Of a DNA stretch of 64,000 nucleotides, positions 41,930-52,181 are shown piece by piece (position 1 is the first letter of the stretch; every line of letters begins with the position of its first letter). A program made the translations under genes and the position numbers. The notes under the pieces are model-generated. The model did no database searches. It worked only from the letters and a program-made list of their open reading frames with translations, and had not been told where the DNA came from. This DNA comes from Acinetobacter gyllenbergii CIP 110306 = MTCC 11365 (lineage in GTDB: Bacteria; Pseudomonadota; Gammaproteobacteria; Pseudomonadales; Moraxellaceae). The stretch spans positions 28,931 through 92,930 of the forward strand of contig NZ_ATGG01000049.1 of assembly GCF_000413855.1 (NCBI RefSeq). Direction: 5' to 3'.

Positions 41930-44146
41930 TTAGAAATCAAAGCTTGCACTGAGCATAAAAGTACGAGGTAAGCCTGCATTTAAATAAGTATTTGAGGTTT
42001 TCGCATTACTTCCAATATTGTCATAGCCACCGACTGAAGCCCAATATTTCTTATCAAAGACATTATTGATGCTTAAGTTAAACGTCGTAGGAACCTGATT
42101 AAATTGGGTTTTATAACTTGCACCTAAATCTAAACGCGTCCAATCTCCCACTTTCAGGGTATTAGCATCATTGGCATAGCTAGAACCTGTATAAACTACA
42201 CGACCATTCACCGCAATATCCTGCTCGATTGGTAATTGCCAATCAGCACCTAAATTAGCTTGGAATTTTGCAACACCAATTTCCTGATTACCATTGTATT
42301 TAGCTTCAGGAGTTTGCTTTTGTTTTGCATCTAACCAAGTCACACCACCCAATATTTTGATTGAATCAGTGAGCTTCCCATAACTGCTCAACTCAGCACC
42401 GCGATGCACATATTTTCCGCCATCAACAAAATAATTGTTCTGGTCGACAATCCCTTTTTGTTTATCAATATCAAATAAGCTGAGCGTTAAACCAATCTGA
42501 TCATTTTCAAATTTCGCCCCCACTTCTTTCTGCTTTGCAACAAATGGCTTAAGCACCGTTCCTTTGTTTGCAACCGTTGATGGCGCTGAAAGTCCTTTTG
42601 CCAAAGACTCGATATAGTTCGCATAGATCGAGATTTCAGGGGTTAACTTATAACTGACGCCAAGCGCAGGGGTAAACTTGCTTTCATCATAACTGGTTTT
42701 ATCAGAGGTGTTGTAAGTATAGCTATCTTGCATAATTTGTTGATAACGCCCACCCAACATCACTGTTAAACGTTCATCTAATGCTTTGAGATTATCGCCA
42801 ATGGCGATACTTCTTAAACGTGTACGCGTTGTTAATTTCGGTGCATCTAATTGATTGCCTTTGAGTGCGCTACTCGAATATTCAGGCTTTCCATACTGTG
42901 TTGGTCGATAAATATTTCCAGCAAATGTATTGGTGTAATCCATCACATAGGCATTACGGCTATTCTGCTGGAACGCAGAACCTGATAACACAAGATTATG
43001 TTCAATCGCACCTGTATTCAACTTCGCACGTACACCGATTTCGCCTGTGTTCACCATATCTACACGTGCATTATCAAAACGATAGGAAGTGCCATCACCT
43101 GTTGCTGCATTGGTCAGTGTGAAATTCGCCAAGCTATTGTTTTCTTCGCCATGGCGGAAACCATAGGCAGCATAAGCCGTCACTGCATCAGTTAAATCGT
43201 ATTCTGCACGATAGCTACCAAACACATCTTCTTCATTGGAATAGGTCCACTTTTGCGCATAATTACTTGAGGAATCAATTGGTTTAGGGATGCTCGTCAC
43301 GCCACTTAAAGTAATATTTGGGCGTGTTGCATCTAAGCGGTTATTGCTATAGCCCATGTCACCAGACAAACGTAAACGATTACCACGATAATCCAATCCA
43401 ATCGAAGCTAGACCCAACGATGCTTTTTCATCATCTACACTGGTATTGCCGCCACGATATGCTGTATTTACACGTACCCCGAACTCTTGGTTTTCACCAA
43501 AACGACGGGAGATATCATTTGCAATTTGTCCACCATTAAAATCTGTGCCTACAGTGACTCTGTTTAATGGTTCATTCGCTGCACGTTTTGGTAATAAATT
43601 AATTGTACCACCAATACCACCACTACTTGGTGTAGCGCCATTTAAAAATGCAGATGCCCCTTTTAACAACTCAACGCGTTCAAACAATTCTGTAGGGATA
43701 TATTGACGGGGTAGAATCGAGTACAAACCATTATAAGCAGTATCATCAGAACCTAAAACAAAGCCACGAATATAGTAAGATTCCTGAAAATTACCAAAAC
43801 CTCTCGCAACTCGCACACTTGGATCGGCCTGTAAAACATCCCCTACACTTTTAGCTTGGCGTGACTGAATATATTCATTGGTATAGCTAGTCAGATTAAA
43901 AGGTGTATCCAGATTTTTTTGATTACCAAAAATCCCAACTCGACCACCGCTCGCGACTTGTCCACCCGCAAAAGGCTCCGTTAAACCATCAGCCGAGGCA
44001 TCTGCACTTGCAGTAATCCGAATGGTGTTTAATGTCACCGCTGTATCGGCTTGAGCACTTTGTTGTGCCTCATCCGCAAAAACAGCTGTTGTCCCCATTG
44101 AAGCACATGCCATCATCAGCACTAATGGTTTAAGTTGTCTACCCAT
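41930..44146 (-). CDS. TonB-dependent siderophore receptor
   Basis: An outer-membrane gated barrel for a ferric siderophore. A signal peptide (LKPLVLMMACASMGTTAVFA) is followed by a plug domain with ARGFGNFQESYYIRGF, LKGASAFLNG and GTINLLPKRA, then a 22-strand-type barrel ending in the terminal phenylalanine (SASFDF) that the BAM machinery recognises. At 738 residues it is full length. A Fur-like site lies upstream, so iron limitation should induce it. The ligand is unknown, and no biosynthesis genes are nearby. Confidence 0.85.
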   Translation of the reverse strand: MGRQLKPLVLMMACASMGTTAVFADEAQQSAQADTAVTLNTIRITASADASADGLTEPFAGGQVASGGRVGIFGNQKNLDTPFNLTSYTNEYIQSRQAKSVGDVLQADPSVRVARGFGNFQESYYIRGFVLGSDDTAYNGLYSILPRQYIPTELFERVELLKGASAFLNGATPSSGGIGGTINLLPKRAANEPLNRVTVGTDFNGGQIANDISRRFGENQEFGVRVNTAYRGGNTSVDDEKASLGLASIGLDYRGNRLRLSGDMGYSNNRLDATRPNITLSGVTSIPKPIDSSSNYAQKWTYSNEEDVFGSYRAEYDLTDAVTAYAAYGFRHGEENNSLANFTLTNAATGDGTSYRFDNARVDMVNTGEIGVRAKLNTGAIEHNLVLSGSAFQQNSRNAYVMDYTNTFAGNIYRPTQYGKPEYSSSALKGNQLDAPKLTTRTRLRSIAIGDNLKALDERLTVMLGGRYQQIMQDSYTYNTSDKTSYDESKFTPALGVSYKLTPEISIYANYIESLAKGLSAPSTVANKGTVLKPFVAKQKEVGAKFENDQIGLTLSLFDIDKQKGIVDQNNYFVDGGKYVHRGAELSSYGKLTDSIKILGGVTWLDAKQKQTPEAKYNGNQEIGVAKFQANLGADWQLPIEQDIAVNGRVVYTGSSYANDANTLKVGDWTRLDLGASYKTQFNQVPTTFNLSINNVFDKKYWASVGGYDNIGSNAKTSNTYLNAGLPRTFMLSASFDF

Positions 44147-44171
44147 GATCTTTATCAGCCGACTTAAAAAA

Positions 44172-44196
44172 TCGCATAATAAATGAGAATTGCTAC
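44172..44196 (-). promoter_or_regulatory. Fur-box-like site upstream of the siderophore receptor
   Basis: ATAATAAATGAGAATTGC contains the AATGAGAATT-type core typical of Fur sites and lies about 30-50 bp before the receptor start. Match to the full 19-bp consensus is partial. Confidence 0.45.
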
Positions 44197-44335
44197 GTTT
44201 TACACTATTTTTTACCTATATGTGCCACTGTACAATTTTATGATTTTTAAAACCCGAACCCTATTAAAATTAAGATCATGAATTCAATGATGATAAATTT
44301 AAAGCTTTATAAATAGGCAGAATGGAACATTTATT

Positions 44336-44953
44336 TTAAATTTGCCCAATAAATAGAATTGCTGCGATGAGCATCATCAGTCCGCCCGAAATACGACTGA
44401 CTGCTTTTACTGCACGCGGTCTGCTTCTAAGTAATTTCTTGGCTGCTATCCCGACAAACATATACACCACAGCACAACTGATTAAATGAATGAGCCCTAG
44501 CAAAATAATTTGTACCGTTGGTGAAAATGCCATTTGTGGATGAATAAACGGTGGCAACAAGGCAAAAAACAACAGTAAGACTTTCGGATTTAAGCCACTA
44601 ATTCCCACCCCTTTAATCAGCCATGAACCTGCTGAATCAAGCGATTGCGTAGCATCGGTCTCAGTTGAAATGGTCGCTGGATGTATAAATAGATTGATGC
44701 CCATCCATAACAAATAACAGGCTCCCATGATCGTCATCGCAGTGAGTAAAATCGGATAATGTTGCACCAAAGCGCCCACACCTGCTGCAACACATAAGAT
44801 CGCCATGAGATGCCCAAACACTAAACCAGTGACGGCATTTAGAATAAATTTACCTTTGATACCTGCAAGAATGACATAAGCCCAATCGGCGCCAGGTGTT
44901 AATACGAATAAGATCGAAACGCACCAAAAAGCAAAAATCACACTAAGTTCCAT
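44336..44953 (-). CDS. LysE/RhtB family amino-acid exporter
   Basis: A 205-residue inner-membrane protein with six predicted helices and the family motif LTPGADWAYVILAGIKGK in the first loop. It is divergent from the Lrp-type gene at 45106; this pairing is the usual LysE/Lrp arrangement in which the regulator senses the exported amino acid. An ORF extends upstream to 45010 but ATG 44953, with AAGGG before it, gives the standard length. Confidence 0.85.
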   Translation of the reverse strand: MELSVIFAFWCVSILFVLTPGADWAYVILAGIKGKFILNAVTGLVFGHLMAILCVAAGVGALVQHYPILLTAMTIMGACYLLWMGINLFIHPATISTETDATQSLDSAGSWLIKGVGISGLNPKVLLLFFALLPPFIHPQMAFSPTVQIILLGLIHLISCAVVYMFVGIAAKKLLRSRPRAVKAVSRISGGLMMLIAAILFIGQI

Positions 44954-45105
44954 AAGCAAAGCCCTTCCCACATCGACAATATGACCTTTGATCGTTTTCT
45001 TTTTCACCATTTGGTGAAGATTGTTGAGAAAGGATATGCTTTAATGGTGAAAATGTTATTCCAAATACTTCTATATCTTCAAAGCCCGAAGGGAGATTCT
45101 TCTAA

Positions 45106-45558
45106 ATGGATCGCATTGATAAGAAAATTATTGCTGAACTACAAGCAAATGGGCGATTATCTATCACGGAACTGGCGGAAAGAATCGGTTTAAGTCTGTC
45201 ACCTTGCCATCGTCGTGTTAAAGCATTGGAAGAAAGTGGAGTCATTAAGGGCTATCATGCCGATCTAGAGGCTTCAAAAATCGGCCTTAATTTTTCGGCG
45301 ATCATCTTTGTCACCTTAAAAGATGGAGATAAAAAGGCCCTGTCTGCCTTTGAAGAAAAAGTCATTGAAATTGCCAATGTCATTCAGGCGCAACGTTTAT
45401 TTGGAAATCCAGATTATTTACTGCATGTTGTGGCTAAAGACTTGGCCAGTTTCCAAAAACTCTATGATGACAGCCTGTCTGCCTTACCCAATGTCCAGCG
45501 TTTGACCTCAACCATTGTTATGAAAAACGTGGTCTCCAATCGTTTACTGCCACTCTAA
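45106..45558 (+). CDS. Lrp/AsnC regulator paired with LysE exporter
   Basis: A 150-residue regulator: helix-turn-helix SITELAERIGLSLSPCHRRVKALEE and a C-terminal ligand domain (FSAIIFVTLKDGDKKAL..., RLFGNPDYLLHVVAKD). GGGAG precedes the start. It is divergent from the LysE gene with 152 bp between starts, so the shared region probably holds its operator. Confidence 0.85.
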   Translation: MDRIDKKIIAELQANGRLSITELAERIGLSLSPCHRRVKALEESGVIKGYHADLEASKIGLNFSAIIFVTLKDGDKKALSAFEEKVIEIANVIQAQRLFGNPDYLLHVVAKDLASFQKLYDDSLSALPNVQRLTSTIVMKNVVSNRLLPL

Positions 45559-45740
45559 AGCAGCAGTTCGCCTTTATGCCAGCATAAGAGAGTGGAATTG
45601 AAGCGTTTCACACTTTTATTCTACTGAACAGCAATATAGATAAGTGACCTTATTAATTTTTTTATCTGTCTATGGGCGATTGAGCAACTGTTGAAATCTT
45701 CGTCTATACTTAGCCATCAAAACTTGATGACTATGGAAAG

Positions 45741-46931
45741 ATGACTTCACAAACTCCCAAGAAAATAAAGAAAAAGGGTTGGCTCATTTTAGCAATCATT
45801 GCTGTATTTTTAATTGCTGCAATCGGGATTTGGCGGATTGGAACTGCTCAAAAATCAACGGTGACTGAAAAGCAAAAAAATACTAATCCAACTGCACAGA
45901 AAGCAGCACTCACCGTGACCGTGGTTTCGCCGCAACAACAAAACTGGCAACAAACCTTTACTGCCAATGGCAACATTGCGGCATGGCAAGAAGTGGTGAT
46001 TGGCAGCGAACTCTCAGGCCAGCGCCTCACCCGAGTGAATGTCAATGTCGGCGATGAAGTTCGACGTGGTCAAGTCTTGGCTGAAATTAATAGTGAAACT
46101 ATCCGTGCAGATTTGGCAGCAGCCAAAGCCAGTTATGCCGAAGCACAAGCTGTCCTAGCTGATGCGATCACCAACAATAAACGTATCCAGCAATTAAAAA
46201 ACACAGGCGCAATTTCAGCGCAAGAGTCTACTCAGTATCAAACCTCTCAAGCCACTGCTCAAGCACGGCTTGATGCAGCCAAAGCACAAATCGAAAGTAA
46301 TCAATTACGCTTAGCACAGACTCAAGTGGTTTCACCAGACAATGGCGTAATTTCAGCCCGCACAGCCACAGTCGGTTCTCTTGCACAAACTGGTCAAGAA
46401 CTGTTCCGTTTGATTCGGGATCATCGTCTGGAATGGCGCGCGGAAGTCACCACATCAGATTTGTATAAGCTCAAACAAGGCATGACCGCACATATTGTTT
46501 CACCTGACCCTGCGCAACCTGCAGTGACAGGTAAAGTCAGAATGATTGCACCTGTGATTGACCCACAAACTCGTTATGGCTTGGTCTATGTGGATATTCC
46601 AACCACACAGGCTGTGCGTATGGGCATGTTTGTCAAAGGCGAATTCGATTTAGGTCAGAAACTTGCATTGACGGTTCCACAAACAGCTCTACTGTTGCGT
46701 GATGGTTTTTCCTATGTCTTTATTGTGGGTGAAAATAATCGTGTTTCACAGCAAAAAGTCACTGTTGGTCGCCGTTTAGGAGATCGTGTCGAACTCTTGA
46801 ATTTACCCGCGAATGTAAAAGTGGTCTCTTCAGGTACAGGTTTCTTGGCAGATGGCGATCTGGTCACGATTGCCAAAGAAATTCCTGAAACACCACTGAG
46901 CAAACAGCTCGTAACTACACAGGAGAAATAG
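45741..46931 (+). CDS. RND efflux periplasmic adaptor (membrane fusion protein)
   Basis: A 396-residue adaptor that links an inner-membrane RND pump to a TolC-type channel. A single N-terminal anchor helix (KKGWLILAIIAVFLIAAIGI) is followed by the lipoyl halves (SELSGQRLTRVNVNVGDEVRRGQVLAEI...VVSPDNGVISARTATVGSLA), a coiled-coil hairpin and beta-barrel domains. There is no lipobox. The pump gene starts one base after its stop; no outer-membrane channel gene is present. Confidence 0.85.
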   Translation: MTSQTPKKIKKKGWLILAIIAVFLIAAIGIWRIGTAQKSTVTEKQKNTNPTAQKAALTVTVVSPQQQNWQQTFTANGNIAAWQEVVIGSELSGQRLTRVNVNVGDEVRRGQVLAEINSETIRADLAAAKASYAEAQAVLADAITNNKRIQQLKNTGAISAQESTQYQTSQATAQARLDAAKAQIESNQLRLAQTQVVSPDNGVISARTATVGSLAQTGQELFRLIRDHRLEWRAEVTTSDLYKLKQGMTAHIVSPDPAQPAVTGKVRMIAPVIDPQTRYGLVYVDIPTTQAVRMGMFVKGEFDLGQKLALTVPQTALLLRDGFSYVFIVGENNRVSQQKVTVGRRLGDRVELLNLPANVKVVSSGTGFLADGDLVTIAKEIPETPLSKQLVTTQEK

Positions 46932-46932
46932 C

Positions 46933-49900
46933 ATGAATTTCTCCGCTTGGTCGATCCGCAATCCTATTCCCGGCATCCTGTTATTTATTATGCTGGGTTT
47001 GGCAGGATTGCTGTGTTTTAAATGGATGAAGATCCAGCAGTTCCCCGACATTGAGCTCCCCATGGTGACGGTAACTGCGGCCCTACCTGGTGCTGCACCA
47101 CCGCAACTTGAAACCGAAGTCGCACGTAAGATTGAAAACTCAATCGCAACCTTGCAAGGTTTAAGGAATCAGTACACCAACATTCAAGATGGTGTCGTCA
47201 CTGTCACAGCAGAATTTCAACTAGAAAAGCCACTGCAAGAAGCAGTTGATGATGTACGTAATGCCGTGTCACAAGTACGTTCTGACCTCCCTGCCGATCT
47301 GAGAGACCCAATTGTCAGTAAGATCAATCTTTCTGGTTCCCCGATTCTGACCTACACCATCCAATCACCAAAGATGGATGAAGAAGCGCTGTCATGGTTC
47401 GTAGACTATGATATTGCCCGTGCCATGTTACAAGTCAAAGGTGTTGGCGCTGTCGCTCGTGTTGGTGGTGTCACACGTCAAGTTGAAGTCGAACTCGATC
47501 CTGAAAAACTGTTGGCGCTAAATGCAACTGCAACCGACATTACCCGTCAACTACGTTTGATTCAGCAAGATGCTTCTGGCGGCCAAACCAAAATTGGAGG
47601 CAGTGAACAATCCATCCGTACCATTGCGACGGTAAAAACCGCTGCTGAAATTGGTGCAATGGATATTGCCCTCAGCGATGGCCGACATATTCGTTTGGAT
47701 CAGGTTGCAACTGTTCGTGATGGCATGGCTGAACGGCGCTCTGCAGCCTTATTGAATGGCCAACCAGTGATTGGCTTTGAAATCACGCGTAGTAAGGGTG
47801 CCAGTGAAGTCGATGTTGAAAAAGGGGTTGTTGTTGCTCTAGATAAACTCAAAGCGGCACATCCCGATATCAAAATTACTGAAGCATTTAACTTTGTAAA
47901 ACCTGTTCAGGATAACTACGAAGGTTCAATGTCACTGCTGTACGAGGGTGCAATCTTAGCGATCTTGGTGGTCTGGTTATTCTTACGTGACTGGCGTGCC
48001 ACTATCATTGCTGCAACTGCCCTGCCATTATCGATTTTGCCTGCTTTAATTGGCATGTATTTTTTTGGCTTTACCCTCAATACTGTTACGCTTTTAGCCA
48101 TGTCACTGGTGGTGGGGATTCTGGTTGATGATGCCATTGTTGAGATTGAAAATATCATCCGGCATTTACGTATGGGGAAAACACCTTACGAAGCAGCCAT
48201 GGAAGCAGCCGATGAAATTGGTCTGGCCGTAATTGCCACAACATTTACGCTAATTGCGGTATTCCTACCCACGGCTTTTATGAGTGGTATTGCAGGTAAA
48301 TTCTTTGTTCAATTTGGTTGGACAGCGGCATTAGCAATTTTTGCTTCACTACTTGTTGCGCGTTTACTCACCCCGATGATGTCCGCCTATCTCCTAAAAC
48401 CTTGGATAGGCAAAGTCGAACCACAGGATGAATCTACATCAGCCCAAGTCATAAGCGACCAAGGCAGCAGCAGTCTTGCCAAAGACCGCGCCAAAGATGG
48501 TAAAGTCATGCGTGGCTATATGCGATTGGTGACATGGTGCCTCAATCATCGTTGGTTCACTTTAAGTGGTGCAATTGCCTTCTTCGTCTGTTCAGTTTTA
48601 CTGATTCCATTGTTGCCAACAGGTTTTGTTCCTCCACCCGATACAGGACAAACGCAGGTTCGTTTGGAGCTTACCCCAGGTTCACAGTTTGCAGACACAC
48701 TCAACACTGCTGAATATGCACGTACACTGATTAAAGATCATCCCGAGATTAAAAGCATCTATACCACCATTGGTGGTGGTGCTGCGGGAACAGATCCTTT
48801 TGCCGGTGGTGCATCCAGTGAGCCACGCAAAGCGACCCTGACCATTCAAACCACGGAACGTTCTGATCGTAGTGCCAGCTTACAAGACATTGAGGAGCAA
48901 CTACGCCAACGTCTTGCCCCAGTTCCGGGTGCACGTATTCAAGTCGGTTTAGCGGGTAATAATAGTCAATACCAACTGGCTTTATCAGGTGATGATCCAG
49001 AAGCATTAATGGCAACTGCCCGTAGCCTTGAACGTGAATTACGTACCATTCCAAATGTAGGCAGTATCACCTCCAGTGCGGCTTTGATTCGCCCCGAATT
49101 AGTAATTCGTCCAGACTTTGCCAAAGCAGCTGATTTAGGTGTGACCACCTACGATATTGCGGAAACTTTACGCATTGCGACTGCGGGTGACTTCGATCAA
49201 AACTTGGCAAAACTCAATCTGTCTCAACGCCAAGTACCTGTAGTGATTAAACTGCCATTGGCTGCTCGTCAAGATCAGGAGCTCATGAAACGCCTGATGG
49301 TGAAAGGGAGTCGAGGTCCTGTGATGCTCGGTACCATTGCGGATGTTAATATCGAGAGTGGTCCATCACAAATTGACCGCTTCAACCGTTTGCGGAATAT
49401 TAATTTTAATATTGAGCTGAATAATCAACCTTTAGGGGATATTGCTGCCAAAGTCGATCAACTACCAACTATGAAGAATCTCCCCCCTACAGTAAAGCGT
49501 ACCAATATTGGTGATGCTGAGGTGATGCAGGAACTGTTCTCTAGTTTTGGTTTAGCGATGCTGACAGGCGTTTTATGTATCTACGTCGTATTAGTATTGT
49601 TATTTAAAGACTTCTTGCAGCCAATTACCATTCTGGTGGCCTTACCTCTATCACTGGGTGGTGCATTCGTGATGCTGCTGTTAGCCAAAAGTAGTTTCTC
49701 GATGCCAAGTTTAATTGGTCTGATTATGCTGATGGGGATTGCCAGTAAGAACTCGATTCTACTGGTCGATTATGCAATTATCGCAAGGAATGAAAAGCAT
49801 TATTCGCGATTCAATGCATTATTGGATGCCTGCCATAAACGGGCACGCCCGATCATCATGACTACGCTGGCAATGGGTGCAGGAATGCTGCCAATTGCGC

Positions 49901-50085
49901 TCGGCATTGGGACTGATCCAAGCTTCCGTGCACCAATGGCAATCTCAGTCATTGGCGGCCTGATTACCAGTACCTTCTTATCGTTATTGGTGATTCCTGT
50001 GGTGTACACCTTTATCGATGATATAAATCGCAAGATCCATAGCTTTAGGAAGACACCACCTCAATCTGTTGAACAGACTCAATAA
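46933..50085 (+). CDS. RND efflux pump, HAE1-type inner-membrane subunit
   Basis: A 1050-residue proton-driven exporter with 12 helices and two large periplasmic loops. It begins MNFSAWSIRNPIPGILLF, carries the proton-relay aspartates in VGILVDDAIVEIEN (TM4) and has the internal repeat of the family. The FxxWSIRNPI type start and sequence resemble MdtB/MexF-related subfamilies rather than AdeB, so substrate is open. It depends on an outer-membrane factor encoded elsewhere. A strong terminator follows. Confidence 0.85.
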   Translation: MNFSAWSIRNPIPGILLFIMLGLAGLLCFKWMKIQQFPDIELPMVTVTAALPGAAPPQLETEVARKIENSIATLQGLRNQYTNIQDGVVTVTAEFQLEKPLQEAVDDVRNAVSQVRSDLPADLRDPIVSKINLSGSPILTYTIQSPKMDEEALSWFVDYDIARAMLQVKGVGAVARVGGVTRQVEVELDPEKLLALNATATDITRQLRLIQQDASGGQTKIGGSEQSIRTIATVKTAAEIGAMDIALSDGRHIRLDQVATVRDGMAERRSAALLNGQPVIGFEITRSKGASEVDVEKGVVVALDKLKAAHPDIKITEAFNFVKPVQDNYEGSMSLLYEGAILAILVVWLFLRDWRATIIAATALPLSILPALIGMYFFGFTLNTVTLLAMSLVVGILVDDAIVEIENIIRHLRMGKTPYEAAMEAADEIGLAVIATTFTLIAVFLPTAFMSGIAGKFFVQFGWTAALAIFASLLVARLLTPMMSAYLLKPWIGKVEPQDESTSAQVISDQGSSSLAKDRAKDGKVMRGYMRLVTWCLNHRWFTLSGAIAFFVCSVLLIPLLPTGFVPPPDTGQTQVRLELTPGSQFADTLNTAEYARTLIKDHPEIKSIYTTIGGGAAGTDPFAGGASSEPRKATLTIQTTERSDRSASLQDIEEQLRQRLAPVPGARIQVGLAGNNSQYQLALSGDDPEALMATARSLERELRTIPNVGSITSSAALIRPELVIRPDFAKAADLGVTTYDIAETLRIATAGDFDQNLAKLNLSQRQVPVVIKLPLAARQDQELMKRLMVKGSRGPVMLGTIADVNIESGPSQIDRFNRLRNINFNIELNNQPLGDIAAKVDQLPTMKNLPPTVKRTNIGDAEVMQELFSSFGLAMLTGVLCIYVVLVLLFKDFLQPITILVALPLSLGGAFVMLLLAKSSFSMPSLIGLIMLMGIASKNSILLVDYAIIARNEKHYSRFNALLDACHKRARPIIMTTLAMGAGMLPIALGIGTDPSFRAPMAISVIGGLITSTFLSLLVIPVVYTFIDDINRKIHSFRKTPPQSVEQTQ

Positions 50086-50093
50086 ACTCGCAT

Positions 50094-50123
50094 AAAAAGA
50101 CGGTCATTTGACCGTCTTTTTAT
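50094..50123. terminator. RND operon terminator
   Basis: AAAAAGACGGTC and GACCGTCTTTTT pair around ATTT; it serves the RND operon and the convergent LysE gene. Confidence 0.85.
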
Positions 50124-50747
50124 TTAATATATGATCAGTACCAGCATAAACAACAAAAAACTGAATCCTGCTAAATAATATAAATGGCGCAGATGCCGAT
50201 TCAACCAAGACAGGTAAATGTTTGAACCGATCAATTGAACGATAGCGAGATTCCAGATCAGCACCAAACCCACCATCCAAAAACACAGTAAAGCATTTTG
50301 AACAAAATTATATTGCGGATAAATCAAGATTACCAATACCGTATAGAACATCAAATTTTTCGGGTTTAACAAACTTGAAAGTAGGCCTGATAGAAAAGCC
50401 TTCAACTCAGCATACTTTTGCGGTTGATCAACGCGTTGTTCAGCAAGTTGCTTAACCCTCTGTGCTGATTGAGCCAAACGGAAACATTGAAAAGCCACAT
50501 AAGCAAAATAAACAACACCCAACCACTTCATAAGGATGAATAACGCTGTATTCACCTGACCAATGATAAATAGACTCAAATAAATGCTGATCAGTATGAT
50601 GGCATTCCCCAGCGCAATGCCTGCACAGGTAAATCTCGCAGCCTTTTTCTGACTCTGCATCAAGGTTTTCAAAATTAGAAAGAAATCTGCGCCGGGTGTC
50701 AGTAACGCAATAAAATGTGTAATCGCAATGCTCAGAAACAGCTCCAT
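50124..50747 (-). CDS. LysE/RhtB family transporter
   Basis: A 207-residue exporter with six helices and the ALLTPGADFFLILKTLMQSQKKAA motif, plus LSSLLNPKNLMFY before helix five. It follows the AraC gene on the same strand after 72 bases, and that regulator probably controls it. A substrate other than that of the 44336 gene is likely, as sequence identity is limited. Confidence 0.85.
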   Translation of the reverse strand: MELFLSIAITHFIALLTPGADFFLILKTLMQSQKKAARFTCAGIALGNAIILISIYLSLFIIGQVNTALFILMKWLGVVYFAYVAFQCFRLAQSAQRVKQLAEQRVDQPQKYAELKAFLSGLLSSLLNPKNLMFYTVLVILIYPQYNFVQNALLCFWMVGLVLIWNLAIVQLIGSNIYLSWLNRHLRHLYYLAGFSFLLFMLVLIIY

Positions 50748-50819
50748 AACTACTCTCCAAATAAATTGGAGTCAGCTTAAAAAAGTGTTGCGTTTCGTTC
50801 TTGTATAAAATTGCGTGGA

Positions 50820-51659
50820 CTAAGATTTTTTATAATATTGTTTAGGGGTTATGCCAGTATGTTGTTTAAAAACGCGATGAAAATGACTTTGATCAGTAAA
50901 ATCCAGTTCGTATGCCAATTGCGCTAAATCACATCCTTTTCTCAAGCGTTGACGGGCTTGATTGACCTTATCATTCAATTGATAGGCATGCGGTGTTAAG
51001 CCAAAATAATGTTTAAATAAACGAATTAATACATAACGGCTGAGTTGCATCTTTTCAGCAAGCTGTTGCAGTGACAGTCCCTCAATATTGTCCTCGAGAC
51101 ATTCAAGTAAATTAGGTAAATACTGTTGAAAATAGCGAGGAGGTTCAATTGTCTCCCAGTTAAAATAAGGGAGTAATATATGGGTTAACACCTGAATTAA
51201 ATGATGTTCTTTTTCTAATAGTGAAATTTGTGGATTAAACAAAACTGCATTTAAGCTCGAAAATGCCTGATAAACACTCAGCTCATTTATAACACTAGGT
51301 TTTAATTGAGGTAAATACGGCGCATCAAAATCAACGTTTAGATCCGTATGATGTTGCAGCTCCTCTATCAATGCAGTCAACCATGCCGCATCCAAATGCA
51401 TCATCTGGTAGCTCCATGCCTGATTTGGCAAAGGATTACAGGAGTGTTCTACATGAGCTGGAATAACAACAATACTGCCAGCCTGAATCAGTTGGTCTTG
51501 GGCAAAAAAACTTGAAAAATGACTTTGTCCCGCATCTACTGCGCCAATCGAAAAGGTCGGATGGCTATGTGATTTATAGCAGATTCGACTTTGACATGCC
51601 CTACGCGTTTCCACATAAGGCATGTCTGGATCACTCCAGAATTCAACAGTTGAGTCCAA
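50820..51659 (-). CDS. AraC family transcriptional regulator
   Basis: A 279-residue regulator with an N-terminal cupin-type sensing part (HSHPTFSIGAVDAGQSHF, IPAHVEHSCNP) and two C-terminal helix-turn-helix motifs (LSLQQLAEKMQLSRYVLIRLFKHYFGLTPHAY and CDLAQLAYELDFTDQSHFHRVFKQ). The open frame starts at a TTG at 51659; MPYVETRR at 51623 is an alternative. It lies upstream of a LysE exporter gene and probably activates it. Confidence 0.8.
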   Translation of the reverse strand: MDSTVEFWSDPDMPYVETRRACQSRICYKSHSHPTFSIGAVDAGQSHFSSFFAQDQLIQAGSIVVIPAHVEHSCNPLPNQAWSYQMMHLDAAWLTALIEELQHHTDLNVDFDAPYLPQLKPSVINELSVYQAFSSLNAVLFNPQISLLEKEHHLIQVLTHILLPYFNWETIEPPRYFQQYLPNLLECLEDNIEGLSLQQLAEKMQLSRYVLIRLFKHYFGLTPHAYQLNDKVNQARQRLRKGCDLAQLAYELDFTDQSHFHRVFKQHTGITPKQYYKKS

Positions 51660-51692
51660 AAGAATTCAAACCTCAACCAAAACTTTGCTCAT

Positions 51693-52181
51693 TTATTTCT
51701 TCGCTAATGCTTTTTCAATATCAGCTTCTAGGGCATCTGGCTTGGTAGTAGGTGCATAACGCTCTAAAACCTCACCATTACGCCCCACCAAAAACTTGGT
51801 AAAATTCCATTTGATATTACGACTCCCCAAAAGCCCCTTCGCTTCACGCGTTAAATAACGGAAAATCACATGTGCTTCAGGTCCTTTCACATCCACCTTG
51901 GCAAACATGGGAAAACTGACGCCATAATTGCGCTGACAAAATGCCCCGATTTCCTTATTGGTGCCTGGGTCTTGTCCTCCAAATTGATTACATGGAAATC
52001 CTAAAACCTCTAAGCCTTGAGCATTATATTTTTCATAAAGTTTCTCAAGTCCCGCAAACTGCGGAGTAAAACCACACTTGCTGGCAGTATTTACAATCAG
52101 CATGACCTTGCCTTTATAATCAGCGAGCGCTTTTGTTTCTCCCTCTAACAATTCAGCTTCAAACTGATAAATGTTACTCAT
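51693..52181 (-). CDS. glutathione peroxidase family protein
   Basis: A 162-residue thiol peroxidase with the catalytic set visible: C in NTASKCGFTPQ, Q in FPCNQFGGQ, and W-N in IKWNFTKFLV. The residue at the active site is cysteine rather than selenocysteine, so it probably uses thioredoxin. It overlaps msrB by four bases, which groups two oxidative-damage enzymes in one transcript. Confidence 0.9.
   Translation of the reverse strand: MSNIYQFEAELLEGETKALADYKGKVMLIVNTASKCGFTPQFAGLEKLYEKYNAQGLEVLGFPCNQFGGQDPGTNKEIGAFCQRNYGVSFPMFAKVDVKGPEAHVIFRYLTREAKGLLGSRNIKWNFTKFLVGRNGEVLERYAPTTKPDALEADIEKALAKK

Noticed and set aside
46933..50085. Assignment to AdeB or AdeJ
   Set aside because: The operon lacks an outer-membrane channel gene and the sequence does not match my recollection of those pumps; a specific name is not supported.
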